From Hortaea werneckii (lineage: Eukaryota; Ascomycota; Dothideomycetes; Mycosphaerellales; Teratosphaeriaceae): a stretch of 64,000 nt of DNA. The position numbers and the translations under genes are program-made. Positions within the stretch are counted from its first letter, which is position 1. Every line of letters starts with the position of its first letter. Below are positions 58,237-64,000 of this stretch, in pieces. The DNA lies in contig JBAOKB010000164.1 of assembly GCA_037044905.1 (NCBI GenBank), positions 62,001 to 126,000 of the forward strand, in the 5' to 3' direction. Below the pieces are notes generated by a model. It had not been told where the DNA came from. It made no database searches and was given only the letters and a program-made list of their open reading frames with translations.

Positions 58237-58244
58237 GTTATATA
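58237..58244 (-). promoter_or_regulatory. LTR TATA box and predicted RNA start
   Basis: TATATAAC on the element strand, conserved in all LTRs of this family. A start about 30 bases downstream would place the RNA 5' end near 58209-58212, at GTGTTCAAC, the sequence complementary to the primer-binding site proposed next to the 5' LTR (seen in element C at 57753-57764). Confidence 0.55.
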
Positions 58245-58392
58245 CATAAGAGATTCGTGTCTTCATGCAATAGTTCGCTGGGTCGCTCAGCGGTCCGGCG
58301 CTCCAAGGTCGCCGGGTCGCTCGTCGACCGGTCGGCCTCTTGCATATATGCAGTGGTTCGCCTGCCAAGGCAGCGCTCTCCTGCATACTGAT

Positions 58393-58398
58393 CACGTG
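58393..58398. promoter_or_regulatory. CACGTG E-box core in LTR U3
   Basis: Palindromic CACGTG within TCACGTGA-like context. C and D have CACGTG; the solo LTR and B have TACGTG or CACGTA variants at the same place. Such cores are bound by bHLH regulators in fungi. Its role here is inferred from position only. Confidence 0.35.
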
Positions 58399-58567
58399 AC
58401 CTTTCCTTGCTCCAGTCCTTACTGGCCAATCGCTTCGGGTTCGAGCGTCCCGTGACCGTGTTCGTAACACCATCCCTCTTCCAGTCTAGCTTCGTCCCTG
58501 AAGCTTATGATGTCGCGATCCCCGCGATTCTTAGTTTCCGTAGTTTGGTCCACCTTGTTCTCATAAG

Positions 58568-59077
58568 ATGTCGTCTTCTTCAGAGGTTTCTCTTTCTAAG
58601 ACAAAGCGCTTGCGTCTTGCGAACGAAATCGAAAGAAACGGTCGCCCAGTATTCTTTCCGTGCGAACGCTGTTCTTTGCACAACCATCTTTGTATCGCCA
58701 TGTCCAACTCATCCAACCTCCGGTGCTCCGAGTGCGTGCGGCAGGGCAAGAAATGTGTGAACATGTCTTGGGAGTCCCTTGACAAGACTCGAGAGGAGTA
58801 CCAGCGCAAGGTCGACGAGGACGAGGAACTGCTGGCCGTCGTAATGGCTCGGTTGATGCGAAACAAGAAGATTCTTTGTCAAGCTGAGGGTCGGGCGGCT
58901 CGGAAGGCCGAATGTCTTGCGTCGGAAATGGAGGCTGAAGGTGCCTTCGAAACTGATGACTGTCCTGCGGCGGCTGCTACCATGGGTCTTACTCCTTTGA
59001 TGATGGAAACGCTCGGAAACATGGATCAATCCGTTAACTTTTCCGGCGGTACTGGCGTAGCATCTTCGGGCAGTTAA
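58568..59077 (+). CDS. retrotransposon antisense ORF with Zn(II)2Cys6-type cluster
   Basis: 169 aa on the strand opposite to gag and pol. It starts at ATG 58568, about 100 bases inside the 3' LTR, and ends at TAA 59075-59077, overlapping the last 44 bases of pol tail to tail. After a Ser/Lys/Arg-rich N-terminus, six cysteines at residues about 37-67 are spaced C-x2-C-x6-C-x10-C-x2-C-x6-C (FFPCERC to GKKC), exactly the Gal4-type binuclear zinc-cluster spacing. Residues 70-125 are charged and helical ([17 protein letters not shown], then LMRNKKIL), as for a coiled-coil dimerisation element. The end is Ala/Met/Gly-rich. Copies in B and C keep frame and length. By family knowledge such clusters bind DNA, so a regulator of the element or of host genes is possible; no function is proven. 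It could be mistaken for a host transcription-factor fragment. Confidence 0.8.
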   Translation: MSSSSEVSLSKTKRLRLANEIERNGRPVFFPCERCSLHNHLCIAMSNSSNLRCSECVRQGKKCVNMSWESLDKTREEYQRKVDEDEELLAVVMARLMRNKKILCQAEGRAARKAECLASEMEAEGAFETDDCPAAAATMGLTPLMMETLGNMDQSVNFSGGTGVASSGS

Positions 59078-62000
59078 GATTGGTGAGTGGTTCCCATGTG
59101 TTTTCCTCACTGGGATACCCCTTCCATTTGATAAGGTATCGCTGACTTTTCTTGTCGTAGTCTACGATCCTTTCGACTTCGTACTCGTCGTCTTCTTGTT
59201 CCTGGTAATGGAACGTTGTTTGCAGCGTGGCGTCGGGGTGTGCGGGTTCCAATAAGGATACATGGAATACTGGATGGATCTTGGCGTCTGGTGGAAGTTT
59301 AAGTCGGTAGCTGACTGCTCCTTTCTGTTCGGCAATCAAAAATGGTCCGACCTTAACATGATCCAGTTTCTTTGTTTTCCGCTTTGTCTTCAGGTTCTTC
59401 GTCAGAAGGTATACCTTATCCCCCTTCCTAAGCTGAGGTGCCAATTTTGATTCCTTGAATCGCTGCTTCTGTATTCGCTGTTGCGAATGTCGGATTGCAT
59501 CTTGGGCAGTCTTGTGTGCCTTTTGCAATTCTCCTGCCATAAGTATGGCTCTGTCGGCTCTTACTGACGTCCTTGGTTCCATGAATAAATTGGGCGTCTT
59601 TCCGTAGTTGAGGAAAAATGGCGTTTGTCGTGTTGTCTCCGACGCATTATTGTTCAATGCTAGTTGTGCCATTGGTAGTAGTGCAACCCAATTATCTTGT
59701 GCGTAGTTGACGTAGTGCCGTAAATATGTTTCGAGTGACTGATTTGTCCTTTTAGTCTGACCATCCGTCTCTGGGTGGAATGCTGTCGATAGCTTGTGTT
59801 TTATTCCAATTTGTCCCATGAGCGATTTCCAGAAGTTTGATGTAAACAGCTTATCTCTGTCGGTGATAAAGCTTTCTGGAATTCCATGATGTCTAATTAG
59901 CCTGTCCAGTATGAGGTGTGCGAGTTCCATGGCTGTCATTGATTCTTCGCATGGTACGAAGTGTGTATACTTGGTCAAAGTGTCTACCATGACAAGTATT
60001 GAATCATAAATGACTCCTGTGGCTGGGTCCTTGGATGCTGGCAACTTCGTGATGAAGTCCATCGTAACCTCTCTCCATGGCGTGTCCGACGGTTCTCGGA
60101 ACTGGAGATTGCCATACTTTGCATGTCGTGATGCCTTGTTCTTTTGGCAACTGTCGCATTGTTTGATGTAATCGGTAACCTTCTTTCGCATCTGTGGAAA
60201 GGCAAAGTTCCGTCTAATCAAGTCGATCGTTCTCGTTATTCCTGGGTGTCCTGTGGTTCGGCTATCATGGTGGTCTTTGATACATTCGTATTCCTTTTCT
60301 GGTGGAACTTGGTACTTCCCATGTTCGATGGGGAACTCTTCTTGTTCATCTCGTAGAACTCGGAGTATGTGGTTGAACTCCTGTGTGTTCGTGGTAAGGC
60401 TCCCGTCTCTGTTGACTTTAAGCATTGCTTTTGGGTTTTGCTCTTTTCCTTCCATGTAGTCGCTTCGTCTGCTTAGCGCATCTGCGCGCCCATTGTCTTT
60501 TCCTGGCGTATACTGGATATCGAACTTGTATTGTCCGAGTAGCTCTGACCATCTACACTGTCGACGCGATAGATCCTTAGTAGTTGTGAAGTATTGAAGG
60601 TTCTTGTGGTCGGTGTATATCGTCAGTCCTGTAGCTCCTTCACAGTAAACTCTCCAGTGTCGCAATGCTGCAACAATCGCTAACAGTTCTTTGTCATAAA
60701 TCTCGTAGTTCTGTTCCGCTGGCGTCATCTTTCTCGAGTAATACGTCACTAGGTGTCTCTTGCCATCATGTTCTTGAGTAAGGCAAGCACCTATCGCTAA
60801 GTCGGATGCGTCGGTTTCGACTTGTACTGGTTTCTTGGTGTCGAATAGCATGAGTGTTGGTGACTGTATGCATGCTTGCTTAAGTTGCTGGAATGCCTTT
60901 TCTTGCTTATCCGTCCACATGAATTTGGTGTCTTTCTTCGTAAGACTTGTAAGTGGGATTGCAAGCTTGGAGTATCCTTCGACAAACTTCCTGTTGTAGT
61001 TTGCGAGTCCTAAGAAGGCTTGGATATCCTTGACTGTCTTTGGCGTTGGCCATTCCTCGATGGATTGTACTTTCTTCGGGTCCATCTTGATTCCAGTAGT
61101 GCTAATGATGAATCCTAGGAATTCGATTTCCTTCCTATAGAATTCACATTTCTCGGGTGCGGTCTTGAAGTCCACTGTGCTAAGTCGTTCTAGCACTGCT
61201 TGTACGTCTTTGGTATGTTGTTCTCGGCTTCCTCGGGTAAAGATCAAGATGTCGTCGACGTATGCTATGACGGTGATGTCCAGTAAGTCTCGTAGTACAT
61301 CATTAACGAGCTGCTGACATGTCGCTGGGGCGTTCGTAAGTCCCATTGGCATGACTCGAAATTGGTAGAGTCCGTAGCGTGTCCTGAAAGCTGTCTTCCA
61401 TTCTTCTCCCTTGGCCATTCGTACTGCGTAGAATGCGTCTCGTAGATCGATCTTTGAGTACCAGTTTGCTCCGGTAAGTCGATCCTGCATTTCTTCGATG
61501 TTGGGTAGTGGATATCGGTTTTTGACCGTGACTTCGTTGAGTCGTCGATAGTCGATTACCATTCGTAGTTTTCCTCCTTTCTTTGGAACGAACATTGCTG
61601 GTGAAGCGGCTAGCGATTGGGATTTCTCTATCCATCCCTTGTCGCTCTTCTCTTTCAGCCATCGTCGTTGCTCTTCGAGCTCTTTTTCGGATAACCTGTA
61701 TAGTGGCCCCCATGGTGGATCTTTGCCGGGCTGAAGTTGTATTCGGTGATCCCATGGTTGATGTCTAGGTAAGGCGGCTAATCCTTCCTCTTCCTGGAAG
61801 AGCGGTTTCCATATCTTAAACTCTTCAGGGATCTCTGGAGGTGCGTTAGTTCTCCCTTTATCTCTCACCTTATGACCTGGCTGGGCTAGCTCAGTGTCTG
61901 TGGAGACCATCTCCTTGCCGTTTCTATCGGAGTATGTTATCGGTTGACGTTCTAATTCACAGAACTGTCTTTCCTCATCTACCATCGCACGCTGTCGATG

Positions 62001-62498
62001 CGTAGGGTGGATGTCGGTAACGCAACCGCATCGCTCAAACTTGAGTACTCTTTTCCTCCAATCTATTAGAGGGTTGTGCTTTTCCAACCAAGGTGTCCCC
62101 ATCACGATGTCGTGACTAGCCATGTCAACGATATCCAGGCTGACAGTCTCGTGGTGCTGTTGGATAGCTAGGACTAGCGGCATTGTTTCGCTGTCCACTT
62201 CGGATAGAGATGATCCATCTGCGACCATCAATTCGTATCCGCCGTCTTTCTTTCGTCGGGTAGCGATCCCGTTTCGCTGGACAAAGCTGGTCGATATAAA
62301 GTTTCCGCTGGCTCCGGAATCGATCATAGCTTGTGTTGCGTGTCCATTGACAATGCATTTGGTACGGAATACCGGTGCTGCTGATGCTGTGGGAGCTTCG
62401 ATAATGTTTACTTCCTGGCGACTGCTCCTGTCGGCAGGGATCCTTCGTTTTTTGAATAGTATCCTGGCGAGTTGGCGTCTTCGAGACAGATCTCCCAA
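59034..62498 (-). CDS. pol: element D Pol: protease, RT, RNase H, integrase with chromodomain
   Basis: Open for 1154 codons from TTG 62498; translation probably enters by -1 frameshift at 62447-62453, since no ATG lies near the start. Domains in order: aspartic protease with DSGAS at residues 60-64; reverse transcriptase with [18 protein letters not shown] and catalytic YVDD at 413-416; RNase H with VETDAS (Asp about 563); integrase with an H2C2 zinc finger ([10 protein letters not shown] to CDSC, ending about 784), the catalytic core ([23 protein letters not shown]) and a chromodomain at about 1103-1145 ([28 protein letters not shown]). The chromodomain places it among chromoviruses, which target chromatin marked by histone methylation. 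All catalytic residues I can check are present. Confidence 0.95.
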   Translation of the reverse strand: MGDLSRRRQLARILFKKRRIPADRSSRQEVNIIEAPTASAAPVFRTKCIVNGHATQAMIDSGASGNFISTSFVQRNGIATRRKKDGGYELMVADGSSLSEVDSETMPLVLAIQQHHETVSLDIVDMASHDIVMGTPWLEKHNPLIDWRKRVLKFERCGCVTDIHPTHRQRAMVDEERQFCELERQPITYSDRNGKEMVSTDTELAQPGHKVRDKGRTNAPPEIPEEFKIWKPLFQEEEGLAALPRHQPWDHRIQLQPGKDPPWGPLYRLSEKELEEQRRWLKEKSDKGWIEKSQSLAASPAMFVPKKGGKLRMVIDYRRLNEVTVKNRYPLPNIEEMQDRLTGANWYSKIDLRDAFYAVRMAKGEEWKTAFRTRYGLYQFRVMPMGLTNAPATCQQLVNDVLRDLLDITVIAYVDDILIFTRGSREQHTKDVQAVLERLSTVDFKTAPEKCEFYRKEIEFLGFIISTTGIKMDPKKVQSIEEWPTPKTVKDIQAFLGLANYNRKFVEGYSKLAIPLTSLTKKDTKFMWTDKQEKAFQQLKQACIQSPTLMLFDTKKPVQVETDASDLAIGACLTQEHDGKRHLVTYYSRKMTPAEQNYEIYDKELLAIVAALRHWRVYCEGATGLTIYTDHKNLQYFTTTKDLSRRQCRWSELLGQYKFDIQYTPGKDNGRADALSRRSDYMEGKEQNPKAMLKVNRDGSLTTNTQEFNHILRVLRDEQEEFPIEHGKYQVPPEKEYECIKDHHDSRTTGHPGITRTIDLIRRNFAFPQMRKKVTDYIKQCDSCQKNKASRHAKYGNLQFREPSDTPWREVTMDFITKLPASKDPATGVIYDSILVMVDTLTKYTHFVPCEESMTAMELAHLILDRLIRHHGIPESFITDRDKLFTSNFWKSLMGQIGIKHKLSTAFHPETDGQTKRTNQSLETYLRHYVNYAQDNWVALLPMAQLALNNNASETTRQTPFFLNYGKTPNLFMEPRTSVRADRAILMAGELQKAHKTAQDAIRHSQQRIQKQRFKESKLAPQLRKGDKVYLLTKNLKTKRKTKKLDHVKVGPFLIAEQKGAVSYRLKLPPDAKIHPVFHVSLLEPAHPDATLQTTFHYQEQEDDEYEVERIVDYDKKSQRYLIKWKGYPSEENTWEPLTNLNCPKMLRQYRRKS

Positions 62499-62704
62499 TC
62501 AAGGGGTCCATGTCGTGGGCCTAGGATAACCTTTCCTTGTGTCACTGATACCTTGATTTGTCCTTTGACAGTGGCTTTGACGTGCCCTAGTATCATGTTT
62601 CTCCATATTGGTAGTTGCACTGGTGGTCCTATGGGCTTTAGTTCCCATTGCTTCGTGGACTCGGTCAACTTGTGTCGCATTGCCTCCAACGATATGAGGT
62701 CTTC
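62408..62704 (-). CDS. in-frame extension after the gag stop, leading to the frameshift
   Basis: Directly after the gag stop TAA (62705-62707) the same frame stays open for 98 codons ([12 protein letters not shown] to GAVARK) before its own stop at 62408. It is not random: A, B and C have the same frame and closely similar residues apart from RIP changes. It contains the slippery heptamer and overlaps pol by 91 bases. It may be reached by readthrough of TAA, or be the N-terminus of Pol after internal initiation. By position it leads into protease. No domain recognised. Confidence 0.6.
   Translation of the reverse strand, partial: EDLISLEAMRHKLTESTKQWELKPIGPPVQLPIWRNMILGHVKATVKGQIKVSVTQGKVILGPRHGPLDWEICLEDANSPGYYSKNEGSLPTGAVARK
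62447..62453 (-). promoter_or_regulatory. -1 ribosomal frameshift site A AAA AAC
   Basis: In the extension frame the codons TCA AAA AAC form the heptamer A AAA AAC in register (X XXY YYZ). Slipping back one base gives AAA AAA then CGA, which is exactly the pol frame. The heptamer is kept in A (35520-35526) and B (48208-48214); C has lost one A. A small CCTG/CAGG hairpin begins about eight bases downstream. Confidence 0.65.
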
Positions 62705-64000
62705 TTAATAAGCTTCCTGGATTCGGTGTAGTTCATGAAGTCGTGCCTTAATGATCTGGATTCGTTCTCTAACGCTTCTGGGAATGTGGATTCCATCGGG
62801 CGTTACATAGCTTCCATTAGGTTGGAATGTGCTTCCAATCGGTGGTCGTTCTTGCACGTATGCTGCTGCATCGTAATCGACGTTGACAAGTCGATAGTTC
62901 CAGAACATTGCTCTAATTCGGTTGAGCATGTTGTCGAACTCGATCGGGTGAAGTCGTCGTTTCCCTTGGATCTTGGGGAATACAGTCTCGAGTTGATGCA
63001 TGATAAAGATCATTATCCTTTTGATGGGTTCAGATCCTTGAATGGTGAATGTCGATATTTCAAGGTCGTCTGGCTCTTCGTCATCTGTATATTCTTCCTC
63101 TGATGAACTACCGTCCTGCGCTGCTATCGTCTGCGCTATCATTTGTAGTTGTTCCAGGTTTGGTCCCGTAAGTTCCGGTTCGGGGTCGTTATTTTGTGGA
63201 GATTCTTCTTCCTCTAGCAGTTCTTCTTCCTGCTTAGGGGGTGTGTTTTCTTGCAGAGTTGCGTCCTCCCAATTGAATGGTGGTGGAGACCTTCCTCTCT
63301 GGGAATTTCCTAAGTCTCTCATCTGCTGTAGCGGCTGGCCTCGTATCATCACGTTGAATTCCATCCTAGCCTTGCGTGGCTTCTTGGGATAGTGACCACT
63401 TGCTTGCTTGTCTGATTCGTGGGTCTTGCAATAGTCGTCGTAGCAACCCGTCCAATGCACAGCCTTATGGTCTGGTTCCGTCTTTGGTTCCTCAACGAGT
63501 TTTGATACATCGTAGGCGCCTCGTCCATCGTTTGCTTCGTCGATGGGTTCCTTTACTAGCATCATGTTGAGTTGCTCCTGCGGTCGCACCTTTCGTCCGC
63601 GGCAATCTCGTGCGTAATGCCCTATCTTGTGGCAATTGTAGCACTCCGGTCCTTCTCGTTTCTTTCCTCTGTTGCTGTTCCCTTGGAACTTCCCTTTACC
63701 CTTGGCTCCGTGCATGCCTTTTCCTTTCGGCTTGCGTTGGATGATATCCAATTCCATGGCATTAGGATCGCGACGAGACCCTCCAGTCCAGCTAGTAGAG
63801 TTGTAGCTAGATCGTCCGCGATACTGTCCATTGTGGCGTTTTTCCATCTTTCTCTCGTAAAGCCTATCGTCAATTTCGATAGCATCTTGAATCATCAGTT
63901 CGAGAGTGTCGTGAGATGCACCTGAGCGCATGAGTTCATCCTTGACGTCGTCCTTAAGTCCAGTGTAATACATAGTGAGTAAGGCTTGGTCATCCCAACC
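62705..64000 (-). CDS. gag: element D Gag, 5' part outside window
   Basis: The frame is open from the right edge to TAA 62705-62707; from the copies in B and C the start should lie about 450 bases beyond the window. It encodes a capsid-like C-terminal segment (YYTGLKDDVKDEL, then QDAIEIDDRLYERK), a basic Gly/Lys stretch and a CCHC zinc knuckle (CYNCHKIGHYARDC, about 63,600-63,640) that binds genomic RNA. After the knuckle a long acidic tail rich in Glu, Pro and Gln extends about 250 residues, longer than in many Gag proteins, ending LHRIQEAY. Gag forms the particle in which reverse transcription occurs. Confidence 0.93.
   Translation of the reverse strand, partial: GWDDQALLTMYYTGLKDDVKDELMRSGASHDTLELMIQDAIEIDDRLYERKMEKRHNGQYRGRSSYNSTSWTGGSRRDPNAMELDIIQRKPKGKGMHGAKGKGKFQGNSNRGKKREGPECYNCHKIGHYARDCRGRKVRPQEQLNMMLVKEPIDEANDGRGAYDVSKLVEEPKTEPDHKAVHWTGCYDDYCKTHESDKQASGHYPKKPRKARMEFNVMIRGQPLQQMRDLGNSQRGRSPPPFNWEDATLQENTPPKQEEELLEEEESPQNNDPEPELTGPNLEQLQMIAQTIAAQDGSSSEEEYTDDEEPDDLEISTFTIQGSEPIKRIMIFIMHQLETVFPKIQGKRRLHPIEFDNMLNRIRAMFWNYRLVNVDYDAAAYVQERPPIGSTFQPNGSYVTPDGIHIPRSVRERIQIIKARLHELHRIQEAY

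Larger units (their letters stand above)
58068..58469 (-). repeat. element D 3' LTR
   Basis: 402 bases, TGTTGCGACC to TTCGTAACA on the plus strand. Read on the element's own strand, U3 (58469 to about 58245) holds GTCG-rich repeats and a CACGTG core, then a TATA box, then R/U5 ending GGTCGCAACA. The complement of the polypurine tract (AAGAGGGATGG) adjoins at 58470. Confidence 0.94.
58068..64000 (-). mobile_element. element D: nearly intact Ty3/gypsy chromovirus, right end outside window
   Basis: 3' LTR 58068-58469, antisense ORF 58568-59077, pol 59034-62498, extension 62408-62704, gag from 62705 past the right edge. CA and TG frequencies are normal and pol is open for 1154 codons, so this is the youngest copy and perhaps still mobile. 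Its other LTR should lie near 64,500-64,900, followed by CCAAG and the rest of the element C LTR. Confidence 0.95.

Noticed and set aside
58234..58473. Two minus-strand frames across the element D LTR
   Set aside because: They lie inside the LTR, are Arg/Thr-rich from the GTCG repeats, and are not kept open in other copies.
63572..63925. Plus-strand frames opposite gag of element D (also 62122-62529 and 63042-63392)
   Set aside because: Serine- or valine-rich shadows of the gag and pol coding strand, with no cysteine pattern and no own start context, unlike the antisense ORF at 58568.

Overview
The window reads as nuclear DNA of a filamentous ascomycete, most probably a Dothideomycete-like mould (inference from gene content, introns of about 50-100 bases, and C-to-T decay of repeats at CpA sites typical of repeat-induced point mutation, RIP). 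It has two parts. Bases 1 to about 29,690 are a normal gene-rich region of balanced composition. From there to the end it is a transposon island: AT-rich and heavily mutated to about 58,067, then a nearly undamaged retrotransposon that runs off the right edge.

Gene-rich part, left to right: the 3' end of a coiled-coil protein; chaperonin subunit CCT1; a small membrane protein; an MFS transporter of DHA1 type; a U1A/U2B''-like spliceosomal RRM protein; a BTB-domain protein; a conserved protein of unknown function; the AP-3 beta adaptin; an F-box-like protein; a small repeat patch (hairpin, 15-base minisatellite, inverted repeat); a large secreted Ser/Thr-rich protein; and three secretory-pathway hydrolases on the minus strand: a GH2 beta-galactosidase-like enzyme, a GPI-anchored S41 peptidase-like protein and a GH125 exo-mannosidase. 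Splice junctions were placed by hand. Five single-base breaks of frame are apparent in four genes, including the essential gene CCT1. That pattern fits consensus errors better than real pseudogenes.

Transposon island: four related Ty3/gypsy elements carrying a chromodomain integrase (chromoviruses) are nested in an older degraded sequence. Element A (33,044-40,356, plus strand) has 5-base target duplications GTAAG and holds a solo LTR (38,085-38,486, duplication ACATT) inside pol. Element B (43,827-50,625, minus) has duplications CTATA. Element C (51,347-58,067, minus) is cut in its 5' LTR by element D (58,068 to beyond 64,000, minus), which still has an open pol of 1154 codons and an open gag. 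RIP damage falls from A to B to C to D.

The most interesting system is inside these elements. Each full copy carries, between pol and the 3' LTR, an extra reading frame on the opposite strand. In D it is intact (169 aa), and its six cysteines have the exact spacing of a Gal4-type Zn(II)2Cys6 cluster, followed by a helical charged region. Copies B and C keep the same frame without indels apart from RIP stops. Element A carries a different-sequence frame in the same place with the same cluster spacing, five cysteines having decayed to tyrosine as RIP predicts. The U3 part of the LTR differs together with this frame, as though U3 plus antisense gene were one exchangeable module. The elements also show a conserved gag stop followed by an in-frame extension, a conserved -1 slippery site A AAA AAC leading into pol, and a post-LTR site complementary to the predicted RNA 5' end (Tf1/sushi-type self-priming) rather than a tRNA site.
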